Source: Pseudomonadota bacterium
GTDB lineage: Bacteria; Pseudomonadota; Gammaproteobacteria; Xanthomonadales; Xanthomonadaceae
Assembly (NCBI GenBank): GCA_023444765.1
Contig: JAEXLY010000069.1
Coordinates: 1-14,719, forward strand
Length of the DNA stretch: 14,719 bases
Direction of reading: 5' to 3'
The translations under genes and the position numbers were made by a program. Below the pieces are notes generated by a model. It was not told where the DNA came from. It saw nothing but the letters and a program-made list of their open reading frames with translations, and did no database searches. Positions within the stretch are counted from its first letter, which is position 1. Every line of letters starts with the position of its first letter. Positions 1 to 6,704 of the stretch are shown here, in pieces.

Positions 1-28
1 TGAAGCTTTTCGCCCCAGGGAGCCGCAC

Positions 29-57
29 ATTCTGTCACGGCCTTCTTGCTTCGTCAA
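29..57 (-). promoter_or_regulatory. Strong sigma70-type promoter, leftward, proximal copy
   Basis: Read on the minus strand there is a -35 box TTGACG (52-57), a 17-base spacer and a -10 box CAGAAT (29-34). The -10 is followed by the GC-rich discriminator GTGCGGCTCCC. Five of six -35 bases and four of six -10 bases match consensus at ideal spacing. Transcription would start near base 22 and leave the window to the left, so the driven gene is not visible. A GC-rich discriminator is typical of stringently controlled stable-RNA and ribosomal promoters. That the target is an rRNA, tRNA or ribosomal operon is inference. Confidence 0.7.
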
Positions 58-128
58 CACCCCGTGAGGAGCCTTGACCCTCCCTTCAGCTTCGGCCCCG
101 GGGGGCGTTTCGTCGAAGGGAGCCGCAC

Positions 129-156
129 ATTCTAGCCCGTTGCTCCTTTCCGTCAA
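129..156 (-). promoter_or_regulatory. Strong sigma70-type promoter, leftward, second copy
   Basis: On the minus strand: -35 TTGACG (151-156), a 16-base spacer, -10 TAGAAT (129-134), then the same discriminator GTGCGGCTCCC as the proximal copy. The two -10 boxes are exactly 100 bp apart, and the stretches 18-33 and 118-133 are identical over 16 bases. The copies therefore form a tandem promoter array, as is common in front of rRNA operons. The + strand gene beginning at 332 would not be served by it. Confidence 0.7.
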
Positions 157-224
157 CACCCTGTTTGCGGGCGTCTCTGGACCGGAACCGCCCGCTGGCG
201 CGGACCCGGCGATGCGGGGCGCGC

Positions 225-253
225 ATTCTGCCCGGTCGAGAGCGTCCTGCATA
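225..253 (-). promoter_or_regulatory. Degenerate third copy of the leftward promoter
   Basis: A -10 box CAGAAT (225-230, minus strand) with a GC-rich discriminator GCGCGCCCC lies 96 bp from the second copy, keeping the roughly 100-bp period. The expected -35 position at 17-base spacing (248-253) reads TATGCA, which matches TTGACA at only three of six bases. It may be a decayed promoter, or one that needs an activator. Confidence 0.35.
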
Positions 254-331
254 GCCCCGGTCCGGGTGGATGCCTTGACTCTCCGGCACGGGTGCCGGAT
301 GTTGCCGGCGGTACCACCGATGGAGCCGTGC

Positions 332-781
332 ATGCAGCCCTTCCGATGCCTCGCCGCCGTGCTCGCGCTCAGCCTTTCGGGCTGCGCGAGCGCCGATACG
401 CACTGGGTGGAGCTGGCCGGCGAGCGCTATACGGTGGAGGTGGCCGACGATGATGCCGAGCGTGCGCGCGGGCTGATGTTCCGCGACGCGCTCGAGCAGG
501 GGCACGGCATGTTCTTCATCCACGACCGCACCGCGCCGCTGGCGTACTGGATGAAGAACACGCGCATTCCGCTCGACATCCTCTACTTCGACGATTCCCT
601 GCGCCTGGTATCGCAGCAGCGCGACGTGCCGCCGTGCTCGGCGGGCGACGCCTGCCCCGCGTACCCAAGCTCCCGGCCTGCGCGATACGTGCTGGAACTC
701 AACGCCGGCGAGGCTTCGCGGATCGGGCTGGCCGACGGCGTCCAGCTGCGGCTTTCGCCCTCGCTGCGCGCGAAGCCCTGA
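332..781 (+). CDS. DUF192 family lipoprotein
   Basis: A 149-residue protein with an N-terminal lipoprotein signal: a hydrophobic stretch at residues 7-16 and lipobox LSGC ending at Cys18. Ala-Ser after the cysteine gives no inner-membrane retention signal, so outer-membrane anchoring is likely. The rest is a DUF192 domain. Visible family hallmarks are RARGLMFRD, GMFFIHD, YWMKNTRIPLDILYFD and a C-terminal YVLELNAG. The biochemical function of the family is unknown. The ATG at 332 was chosen because it starts directly before the signal peptide; an ATG at 320 would add only four residues. The frame is open back to 74, but that part lies over the leftward promoter array and does not look like protein. 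No clear promoter is visible. Confidence 0.85.
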   Translation: MQPFRCLAAVLALSLSGCASADTHWVELAGERYTVEVADDDAERARGLMFRDALEQGHGMFFIHDRTAPLAYWMKNTRIPLDILYFDDSLRLVSQQRDVPPCSAGDACPAYPSSRPARYVLELNAGEASRIGLADGVQLRLSPSLRAKP

Positions 782-793
782 GCGCCGGTCGCG

Positions 794-805
794 GCTTGCG
801 CAAGC
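794..805. repeat. Perfect 12-bp palindrome between two genes
   Basis: GCTTGCGCAAGC is a perfect inverted repeat 13 bases after the DUF192 stop and 26 before the next start. It could form a small hairpin or be a dimeric protein site. There is no T-run, so a classical terminator is unlikely, and a chance origin cannot be excluded in DNA this GC-rich. Confidence 0.3.
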
Positions 806-830
806 GCCCCCGGCGGCGCAGTCTTGGCCC

Positions 831-1676
831 ATGGGTCGAATCCGACAGTTGCCTGAGTGGCAGGCACTCGCCTCCCTCGAGGACGCGGCGCTGCCGCTGC
901 TCGATGTGGCCCTGCTGATCGCGCGCGACGAGTACCCCGATCTCGATCCGCGCCGCTACGCGATGCGCGTGCAGGGGCATGCGTCGCACCTGCGCCGCGC
1001 CGTCGAGCACGAATCCCGGCCGGCGTTGAAGATGCGCACGATCAACCAGTACCTGTTCGAGGAAGTCGGCTATGCCGGCAACCACGACGAGTACTACGAC
1101 CCGCGCAACAGCTACATCAACGAGGTGTTCGACCGGCGCCTGGGCAATCCGATTTCGCTGGCGCTGGTACAGATGGCGGTCTCACGCGAGGTCGGCTTGC
1201 CGCTGGACGGGGTGTCGTTCCCCGGGCACTTCCTGGTGCGGCTGCCCGTCGACAACGGGGTGCTGGTGATGGATCCGTTTAATCGGGGACGCCCGCTGGA
1301 CGTGGACGAACTGCGCGAGCGCGCCAGCGCCCACCTGGGCGGCGGCGTTCCCGACGACGACGCGCTGTCGCAGATCCTGCACCCGGCATCCAACCGCGCC
1401 ATTCTCGTGCGCATGCTGCGCAACCTGCATGGGGTCTACCAGAAGCACGGCGACTGGGAGCGCGCCGTGCGCAGCGCCGACCGCATCCTGCACCTGCTGC
1501 CGGACGACACCGAGGCGTTGCGCGACCGCGGCATCGGCTACCTGGAGATCGGCCACCACGCCGGTGCGCGCATCGACCTGCAACGCTACCTGCAGCGCCA
1601 GCCCGGGGCGCCCGACGCGGCCGGCATCCGGCTGCGCCTCATCGACACAGGCCTGACGGCGGCGCGCCCGCATTGA
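831..1676 (+). CDS. SirB1-type transglutaminase-like protein with C-terminal TPR
   Basis: A 281-residue soluble protein. Residues about 25-165 form a SirB1/Transglut_core2 domain with the motifs YYDPRNSYINEV (88-99), RRLGNPISLAL (102-112), PGHFLVR (131-137, with His133) and MDPFNRG (147-153, with Asp148). Residues about 187-262 look like tetratricopeptide repeats, a protein-binding fold (HGDWERAVRSADRIL, then DRGIGYLEIGHHAGARIDL). The protein contains no cysteine at all, so it cannot use the Cys-His-Asp chemistry of true transglutaminases or related proteases. A scaffold or regulatory role is inferred. It starts 49 bp after the DUF192 stop and may be co-transcribed with it. The ribosome-binding site is weak. 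The molecular role of this family is not settled. Confidence 0.85.
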   Translation: MGRIRQLPEWQALASLEDAALPLLDVALLIARDEYPDLDPRRYAMRVQGHASHLRRAVEHESRPALKMRTINQYLFEEVGYAGNHDEYYDPRNSYINEVFDRRLGNPISLALVQMAVSREVGLPLDGVSFPGHFLVRLPVDNGVLVMDPFNRGRPLDVDELRERASAHLGGGVPDDDALSQILHPASNRAILVRMLRNLHGVYQKHGDWERAVRSADRILHLLPDDTEALRDRGIGYLEIGHHAGARIDLQRYLQRQPGAPDAAGIRLRLIDTGLTAARPH

Positions 1677-1692
1677 GCGCGCCCGCCTGCAA

Positions 1693-1872
1693 CTACAGCG
1701 GAATCATCTCGAAATCGTCCTTCGTCACGCCGCAGTCGGGGCAGGTCCATGTGTCGGGAACGTCGTCCCAGCGCGTGCCGGGCGCGATCCCGTCGTCGGG
1801 CAGGCCGGCCGCTTCGTCATAGACGAAACCGCAGACCACGCACATCCAGCTGCGGTAGGGCGTGTCGTTCAT
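1693..1872 (-). CDS. Rubredoxin
   Basis: A 59-residue protein of typical rubredoxin size. The iron is held by two Cys-x-x-Cys pairs, CVVCG (residues 11-15) and CPDCG (44-48). Between them lie the classical YDEAAGLPDDGI stretch and the aromatic WDDVPDTWTCP region. Rubredoxins are small cytoplasmic one-electron carriers with an Fe(Cys)4 centre. Partners can be alkane hydroxylases or oxygen/ROS-detoxifying enzymes, but none is encoded next to this gene. The ATG at 1872 gives the family length; the open frame continues upstream without resemblance. It ends 16 bp from the converging upstream gene, and its start lies 33 bp from thiE, which is transcribed the other way. Confidence 0.93.
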   Translation of the reverse strand: MNDTPYRSWMCVVCGFVYDEAAGLPDDGIAPGTRWDDVPDTWTCPDCGVTKDDFEMIPL

Positions 1873-1874
1873 CG

Positions 1875-1880
1875 GATAAT
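1875..1880 (+). promoter_or_regulatory. Candidate -10 box for thiE
   Basis: GATAAT lies 25 bases before the thiE start codon and would place transcription start near 1887, giving a leader of about 19 bases. No recognisable -35 is present at 16-18 bases upstream, so support is weak. A leader this short leaves no room for a TPP riboswitch. Confidence 0.3.
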
Positions 1881-1905
1881 GGGCGCGCAAAACGTCGGAG
1901 AAGTC

Positions 1906-2595
1906 ATGCCATTGTCCCATCCCACGCCCCGCGGCGAAACCGGCGCGCCGCGCGCGCGCGGGCTCTACGCCATCACCCCCGACCTGGACGATACCGGCCT
2001 GCTCCTGGCGAAGGTGGTGGCCGTGCTGCCCTGGACGTGCTGGCTGCAGTACCGCAGCAAGGCGGCCACGCCCGCCCTGCGCAGCGCGCAGGTCCGGGCA
2101 TTGCTGCCCGCCTGCCGCACCCACGGCGTGCCCCTCATCGTCAACGACGACTGGCGCCTGGCCGCCGATTGCGGCGCCGCTGGCGCCCATCTCGGCGAGG
2201 ACGACGGCGACCTGCAGGCTGCACGCGCGGCCCTGGGGCCAGGCGCGCTCCTTGGCGCATCGTGCTACGACTCCCTGGCGCGGGCACGCCAGGCGGTGAC
2301 GGCTGGCGCCGACTATGTCGCCTTCGGCGCCTTTTACCCCAGCCCGACGAAGGCGGCCACGCGGCGCGCTTCGCCGACGTTGCTGCAGCAGGCCGCCGAC
2401 CTCGGTGTGCCGCGAGTGGCGATCGGCGGCATCACCGCCGACAATGCCCCCGCCCTGGTCGACGCGGGCGCCGACCTGGTGGCCGTGGTGAGCGGGATCT
2501 TCGGCGCCGACGATCCCGCAGCGGCCGCGCAGGCCTACCTGCGCGCCTTCGCCGGGACTGGTGCCCCCCCGGCGGGCGTGCCGCCGGCGCGTTGA
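1906..2595 (+). CDS. thiE: Thiamine-phosphate synthase
   Basis: A 229-residue TIM-barrel enzyme. It joins the hydroxymethylpyrimidine diphosphate and carboxy-thiazole phosphate moieties to make thiamine phosphate in the cytoplasm. Family motifs in order are GLYAITP (19-25), LQYRSK (47-52), IVNDDWRLA with the Mg/pyrophosphate-binding region (78-86), GAHLGEDD (93-100), GASC (117-120), the ADYVAFGAFYPSPTK stretch (135-149) and AIGGIT (172-177). The ATG at 1906 follows a good Shine-Dalgarno GGAG five bases upstream. An in-frame ATG at 1879 would add nine residues without a ribosome site. The gene is separated from hemL by 40 bp and probably shares its transcript. Other thi genes are not in this window. 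Confidence 0.92.
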   Translation: MPLSHPTPRGETGAPRARGLYAITPDLDDTGLLLAKVVAVLPWTCWLQYRSKAATPALRSAQVRALLPACRTHGVPLIVNDDWRLAADCGAAGAHLGEDDGDLQAARAALGPGALLGASCYDSLARARQAVTAGADYVAFGAFYPSPTKAATRRASPTLLQQAADLGVPRVAIGGITADNAPALVDAGADLVAVVSGIFGADDPAAAAQAYLRAFAGTGAPPAGVPPAR

Positions 2596-2635
2596 TCCCC
2601 ATCCTTCCGCAGTTGCGCCCCAGGATCACCGGAAC

Positions 2636-3940
2636 ATGAACCACCAACGCTCCCACGCCCTGTTCACCCGCGCCCGCGCCCTGATGCCAGGCGGCGTCAA
2701 CTCGCCGGTGCGCGCCTTCAAGTCGGTCGGCGGGGAACCGTTCTTCGTCGAGCGCGCCGATGGCCCCTGCCTGTACGACGTCGACGGCAACCGCTACATC
2801 GACTACGTGGGCTCCTGGGGGCCGATGATCGTCGGCCACAACCATCCGGCGGTACGCGCGGCGGTGGAACGCGCGATCGGCAACGGCCTGTCCTACGGCG
2901 CGCCCTGCGCGGCCGAGGTGACGATGGCCGAGCGGATCACGCAGCTGGTGCCCTCGTGCGAGATGGTGCGCATGGTCAATTCCGGCACCGAGGCCACGCT
3001 GTCGGCGATCCGCCTGGCGCGCGGCGCGACCGGGCGCATGAAGATCGTCAAGTTCGAAGGCTGCTACCACGGCCACGGCGATTCGTTCCTGGTCAAGGCG
3101 GGCAGCGGCGCGCTGACCTTCGGGGTCCCCACCTCGCCCGGCGTACCCGGTGCACTGGCCGACCTGACCTTGACCCTGCCCTACAACGACTTCGACGCCG
3201 CCAGCGTGCTGTTCGAGCAGGAAGGCAAGGACATCGCCGGGCTGATCATCGAGCCGGTGGTCGGAAACGCCAACTGCCTGCCGCCGCGCGAGGGCTACCT
3301 GCATCACCTGCGCGAACTGTGCACGCGCCACGGCGCCCTGCTGATCTTCGACGAGGTGATGACCGGCTTCCGCGTGGCGCTGGGCGGTGCGCAGGCGCGC
3401 TACGGCGTCGCGCCCGACCTGAGCACCTTCGGCAAGATCATCGGCGGCGGCATGCCGGTGGGCGCCTACGGCGGCCGGCGCGAGCTGATGGAGCAGGTCG
3501 CACCGGCGGGCCCGATCTACCAGGCCGGCACCCTCAGCGGAAATCCGGTGGCGATGGCGGCCGGACTCGCCATGCTCGACCTGGTCGGCGAACCGGGCTT
3601 CCATGACCGGTTGGAGGCGACCACCCACGCGCTGTGCGATGGCCTGGAGGCGGCCGCGCGCGATGCCGGCGTGCCGTTCACCACCACCCGCGTCGGCGCC
3701 ATGTTCGGCATGTTCTTCACCGATGCGGCAACGGTGGACACCTACGCGCAGGCGGTGGCCTGCGACACGGCCGCATTCAACCGGTTCTTCCACGCGATGC
3801 TCGATCGCGGCGTGTTCCTGGCGCCGTCGGCGTTCGAGGCGGGCTTCGTGTCCAGCGCGCACGATGCGGAGGTCGTGGCCGCAACGCTGGAGGCGGCGCG
3901 CTCGGCGTTCCGGGATGTGGCCGATGTCCGCGCCGGCTGA
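2636..3940 (+). CDS. hemL: Glutamate-1-semialdehyde 2,1-aminomutase
   Basis: A 434-residue PLP enzyme of aminotransferase class III. It converts glutamate-1-semialdehyde to 5-aminolevulinate, the entry to haem and other tetrapyrroles in the C5 pathway. Hallmarks are the N-terminal LMPGGVNSPVRAF, then DYVGSWGPMIVGHNHP, the NSGTEATLSAIRLAR cofactor-binding region, the aminomutase-type YHGHGDSFLVKAGSGALTFG, FDEVMTGFR, and the cofactor lysine K267 in FGKIIGGGMPVGAYGG. The ATG at 2636 matches the conserved N-terminus. The length agrees with the usual 425-435 residues. The last 17 bases overlap the start of the downstream channel gene, so the two are likely translationally coupled. Confidence 0.96.
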   Translation: MNHQRSHALFTRARALMPGGVNSPVRAFKSVGGEPFFVERADGPCLYDVDGNRYIDYVGSWGPMIVGHNHPAVRAAVERAIGNGLSYGAPCAAEVTMAERITQLVPSCEMVRMVNSGTEATLSAIRLARGATGRMKIVKFEGCYHGHGDSFLVKAGSGALTFGVPTSPGVPGALADLTLTLPYNDFDAASVLFEQEGKDIAGLIIEPVVGNANCLPPREGYLHHLRELCTRHGALLIFDEVMTGFRVALGGAQARYGVAPDLSTFGKIIGGGMPVGAYGGRRELMEQVAPAGPIYQAGTLSGNPVAMAAGLAMLDLVGEPGFHDRLEATTHALCDGLEAAARDAGVPFTTTRVGAMFGMFFTDAATVDTYAQAVACDTAAFNRFFHAMLDRGVFLAPSAFEAGFVSSAHDAEVVAATLEAARSAFRDVADVRAG

Positions 3941-4817
3941 ACCGGGCGCGGCGCGGCCGGGAGACGGCGGCAGCCTGTTCGAGAAGGAGTACCTGCCGGC
4001 CTCGACCGAAGGTGCGCGCTATCGCTGGTTCCGGCGCATCTTCCACCACGATGCGCCGGACGAGCGCAACTTCGACCTGGTCCTGATCGCGACCATCTTG
4101 GCCAGCGTGGCGGTGGTCCTGCTCGACAGCATGCCCTCGGTGAAGGCGCGCTGGCATGTGTGGCTGTATGCCGCCGAATGGGCCTTCACCCTCGCCTTCA
4201 CGATCGAATACGGCGTGCGGCTGTGGGTGGTGAAGCGGCCGCTGCGCTACGCGCGCAGTTTCTTCGGCGTGATCGACCTGCTGGCCATCCTGCCGACCTT
4301 CCTGTCGCTGCTGTTCCCGGCCTCGGCCTCGTTCACGGTGATTCGCGCCCTGCGCCTACTGCGCGTGTTCCGGGTGCTCAAGCTGGTCGAGTATTCCAGC
4401 GAAGCCGGGGTACTGATCCAGGCCCTGGTGCGCAGCCGTCGCAAGATCTCGGTGTTCATCGCCACGCTGATCACCATCGTCATCATCTTCGGGGCACTGA
4501 TGTACGTGGTGGAAGGCCCGGAGCACGGGTTCAACAGCATTCCGGCCGGCATGTACTGGGCGGTGGTGACGGTGGGCACGGTGGGCTTCGGCGACATCGC
4601 GCCGGGTACGCCGTTCGGTCGCTTCGTCACCTCGGTGCTGATCGTCATCGGCTACAGCATCATCGCCGTGCCCACGGGCATCTACACGGCCGAGCTGGCC
4701 CGCTCGCTGCAGCCGCGACGGCGGCACGTACGCTGCGGCGAATGCGGGTTGCCCGACCACGAGGCCGACGCCTGGCACTGCCGCAAGTGCGGCCGCGCCC
4801 TGCCGCACGAGGACTGA
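3924..4817 (+). CDS. Voltage-gated potassium channel with C-terminal zinc ribbon
   Basis: A 297-residue six-helix channel subunit, presumably tetrameric in the inner membrane. Predicted helices: S1 about 50-68, S2 80-103, S3 112-131, S4 136-156, S5 175-195, S6 235-256. S4 carries positive charges at every third position (R141, R144, R147, R150, K153), the classical voltage sensor. The pore loop has the selectivity filter TVGFGD (219-224), a Phe variant of TVGYGD. After S6 come a basic RRRHVR stretch and a zinc ribbon formed by CGEC (271-274) and CRKC (286-289). The ATG at 3924 lies inside hemL (17-base overlap). A second in-frame ATG at 3915 would add three residues. K+ selectivity is inferred from the filter. 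Physiological role unknown. Confidence 0.9.
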   Translation: MSAPAEPGAARPGDGGSLFEKEYLPASTEGARYRWFRRIFHHDAPDERNFDLVLIATILASVAVVLLDSMPSVKARWHVWLYAAEWAFTLAFTIEYGVRLWVVKRPLRYARSFFGVIDLLAILPTFLSLLFPASASFTVIRALRLLRVFRVLKLVEYSSEAGVLIQALVRSRRKISVFIATLITIVIIFGALMYVVEGPEHGFNSIPAGMYWAVVTVGTVGFGDIAPGTPFGRFVTSVLIVIGYSIIAVPTGIYTAELARSLQPRRRHVRCGECGLPDHEADAWHCRKCGRALPHED

Positions 4818-4840
4818 CGGGGGCCGGCCGCTAGCCCGTC
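4816..4840. terminator. Hairpin shared by two convergent genes
   Basis: GACGGG (4816-4821) pairs with CCCGTC (4835-4840) around a 13-base loop that contains the self-complementary GGCCGGCC. It overlaps the end of the channel stop codon (4815-4817) and spans the aminotransferase stop (4831-4833). No T-run follows on either strand, so termination efficiency is uncertain. Confidence 0.3.
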
Positions 4841-6057
4841 CCGCGCAGCGCGCGCTCCAGGCGGGCCAGGCCTTCGCGCAGCTCGGCATCGGTGAGGTTG
4901 AGCGGTGGCACGAAGCGCAGCACGTCCGGACCGGCCTGCAGCAGCAACAGGCCCTGCCCCGCGGCCCGGTCCAGCAGTTCGCTCGCGCGCCCCGCGTGGG
5001 CCGGCGCCAGCACCGCACCCAGCATCAGGCCTCGGCCGCGGACCTGGGCAAACAGCCCCAGCTCGCGGTTCAAGCCCTCGATCCCGGCGCGCAGCGCCGC
5101 GCCCTGGCGGCTGACGTTGGCCAGGATCGCCGGCGAGGCCAGCTTGCGCAGCGCCACCCGGGCGACCGCCGCGGCCAGCGGATTGCCGCCGAAGGTGGTG
5201 CCATGGTCGCCGAACTGCATGACCCCGGACACCCGCGGCCCGGCCAGCATGGCGCCGATCGGGAAGCCGCCGCCCAGCGCCTTGGCCAGGGTGACGATGT
5301 CGGGCCGGACCTGGTCGTGCCAGTGCGCGAACAGCGTGCCCGTGCGCGACATGCCGCTCTGGATCTCGTCCAGCACCAGCAGCGCGCCGTGGTGGTCGCA
5401 CAGCTCGCGCGCGGCACGCAGGAAGCCCGGGGCCGCCGGGGTGACGCCGCCCTCGCCCTGCACAGGCTCGACCATCACCGCGGCGACATCGCCACCGGCC
5501 ATCGCCACTTCGAGCCCCGTGGCGTCGTTGAAATCGACATAGCGGAAGCCGCCGGGCAGCGGCTCGTAGCCGGCCTGGTACTTGGGCTGCGCGGTCGCGG
5601 TCACGGTCGCCAGGGTGCGGCCATGGAAACTGCCGCGAAAGGTGACGATCACGCGCCGGGCCGGTTCCCGGCCCTGCCCGGCAGCCCATTTGCGCACCAG
5701 CTTGATCGCGGCCTCGTTGGCCTCGGCGCCGGAATTGCACAGGAACACGCGATCGGCGAAGCGGGAGGCGGCGACCAGTTCCTCGGCCAGGCGCAGCGGC
5801 GGCTCGCTGTAGAAGACGTTGCTGGTGTGCCACAGGCGCCCGGCCTGCTCCGTGAGCGCGGCGACGAGGTCCGGATCGCTGTGGCCGAGGCTGCAGACCG
5901 CGATGCCGGCGGCGAAGTCGATGTAGTCGCGCCCTTCCAGGTCCCACAGGCGCGCGCCCTGGCCGCGGTCGAGGATCAGCGGCCGCTGGCGGTAGACCGG
6001 CAGGTAGCGCTGCTGGCCGAGGGCGACCAGGTCTGCGGTGGGATCGTGCTGGCTCAT
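4831..6057 (-). CDS. argD: Acetylornithine/succinylornithine aminotransferase
   Basis: A 408-residue class III PLP aminotransferase. ArgD makes N-acetylornithine from N-acetylglutamate semialdehyde in arginine synthesis; AstC runs the analogous step in arginine breakdown. Motifs: LWDLEGRDYIDFAAGIAV, LGHSDP, NSGAEANEAAIKLVR, the SFHGRTLATVTATAQPKY stretch, EPVQGEGGV, LVLDEIQSGMSRTG, cofactor lysine K259 in TLAKALGGGFPIGA, and TTFGGNPLA. These are typical of acetylornithine aminotransferases. No other arg or ast gene is nearby, so synthesis versus catabolism cannot be decided from context. The ATG at 6057 fits family length. A CACAAT box (6089-6094 complement) is a possible -10, about 31 bases upstream of the start. 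The gene converges on the channel gene with 13 bp between stops. Confidence 0.88.
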   Translation of the reverse strand: MSQHDPTADLVALGQQRYLPVYRQRPLILDRGQGARLWDLEGRDYIDFAAGIAVCSLGHSDPDLVAALTEQAGRLWHTSNVFYSEPPLRLAEELVAASRFADRVFLCNSGAEANEAAIKLVRKWAAGQGREPARRVIVTFRGSFHGRTLATVTATAQPKYQAGYEPLPGGFRYVDFNDATGLEVAMAGGDVAAVMVEPVQGEGGVTPAAPGFLRAARELCDHHGALLVLDEIQSGMSRTGTLFAHWHDQVRPDIVTLAKALGGGFPIGAMLAGPRVSGVMQFGDHGTTFGGNPLAAAVARVALRKLASPAILANVSRQGAALRAGIEGLNRELGLFAQVRGRGLMLGAVLAPAHAGRASELLDRAAGQGLLLLQAGPDVLRFVPPLNLTDAELREGLARLERALRGTG

Positions 6058-6195
6058 GCGCGTGACCGGGCGATGGGACGGGCCGGACATTGTGCCGCTT
6101 TCACGGCCGGCGCGACGGTGCGCGCGACCGGGTCTTCGCGCGACGCGGTCCGGTCGTCCATGCACGCAGGGCAGAGCCGCGCGCGGCCGCGCGCC

Positions 6196-6633
6196 TCACC
6201 AGCTGCCGGTATTGGGCATCGACGCCCAGGGCTCGGCCGGCGGCAGCGCCGCGCCCTTCTGCAGCAGCTCGATCGAGATCAGGTCGGGCGTGCGCACGAA
6301 CGCCATCCGGCCGTCGCGCGGGGGACGGTTGATGGTCACGCCCATCGACTGCAGGTGGGCGCAGATGGCGTAGATGTCCTCGACCTCGAACGCCAGATGG
6401 CCGAAGTTGCGGGCACTGCCGTAATCCTCCGGCGGCGATCCGTCCTCCGGCGGCCAGTTGTACGTCAGCTCGATCTCGGCCTCGGGGTTGGCCGGCGCAC
6501 CGAAGTAGACCAGCGTGAAGCGGCCGGCCTCGTTGTCCATGCGCCGGGTCTGGCGCAGGCCAAGGCCCTCGGTGAAGAAGCGGCTGGTGGCATCCAGGTC
6601 GTGGACGCGAATCATGGCGTGCAGGTACTTCAT
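6196..6633 (-). CDS. gloA: Lactoylglutathione lyase (glyoxalase I)
   Basis: A 145-residue VOC-superfamily enzyme that isomerises the hemithioacetal of methylglyoxal and glutathione to S-lactoylglutathione in the cytoplasm. The four metal ligands are visible: His5, Glu55 (in IELTYNW), His79 (in FGHLAFEV) and Glu122 (in SIELLQK). They match the E. coli enzyme's H5/E56/H74/E122, which uses nickel. The length agrees with the short bacterial form (135-150 residues). The start at 6633 has a clear Shine-Dalgarno AGGAG at 6639-6643 on the minus strand. It is divergent from the PLP enzyme at 6705. The 138-bp gap to argD (6058-6195) contains no gene that I can see. Confidence 0.93.
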   Translation of the reverse strand: MKYLHAMIRVHDLDATSRFFTEGLGLRQTRRMDNEAGRFTLVYFGAPANPEAEIELTYNWPPEDGSPPEDYGSARNFGHLAFEVEDIYAICAHLQSMGVTINRPPRDGRMAFVRTPDLISIELLQKGAALPPAEPWASMPNTGSW

Positions 6634-6671
6634 GGCGACTCCTGAGGGGACGGCGGCGCGTGGCGGCTGGC

Positions 6672-6677
6672 ATTATC
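6672..6677 (-). promoter_or_regulatory. Candidate -10 box for gloA in the divergent intergene
   Basis: GATAAT on the minus strand would start transcription near 6665, about 31 bases before the gloA start codon and ahead of its Shine-Dalgarno. The same bases read on the plus strand as CATTAT (6671-6676), a weaker -10 that could serve the divergent PLP enzyme. No good -35 is visible for either. Confidence 0.3.
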
Positions 6678-6704
6678 GCGTGCCATCCCGCCCACGGCGC
6701 CGCC

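Larger units (their letters stand above)
18..161. repeat. Imperfect tandem repeat, period about 100 bp
   Basis: Bases 18-62 and 118-161 are related copies. They share a perfect 16-base block (GGGAGCCGCACATTCT, at 18 and 118) and the block GTCAACACCC (at 53 and 152). A third partial copy is centred near 225. On the minus strand the conserved blocks correspond exactly to -10/discriminator and -35 elements, while the spacers between them differ. This pattern suggests selection on promoter elements after duplication. The rest of 1-331 shows no coding signal. Confidence 0.7.

Noticed and set aside
275..303. TTGACT at 275-280 as -35 of a rightward promoter for the DUF192 gene
   Set aside because: The best -10 at 17-base spacing is GATGTT (298-303), only three of six consensus bases. 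A related CCTTGAC(C/T)CTCC word at 72 suggests it is part of the repeat.
74..331. Upstream extension of the DUF192 protein
   Set aside because: The frame is open, but it covers the promoter repeat array and places the signal peptide internally. A start at 332 (or 320) gives a normal lipoprotein.
1873..1905. TPP riboswitch upstream of thiE
   Set aside because: The gap to the divergent rubredoxin start is only 33 bp and no TPP-box sequence is visible.
2432..3862. 476-codon minus-strand frame opposite hemL
   Set aside because: hemL is unambiguous and this frame has no motif; antisense shadow of high-GC codons.
4996..6645. 549-codon open frame on the plus strand opposite argD and gloA
   Set aside because: It is antisense to two well-recognised enzymes with intact motifs. 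Its translation is Arg/Gly/Ala-rich without any domain, as expected for the complement of GC-rich coding DNA.
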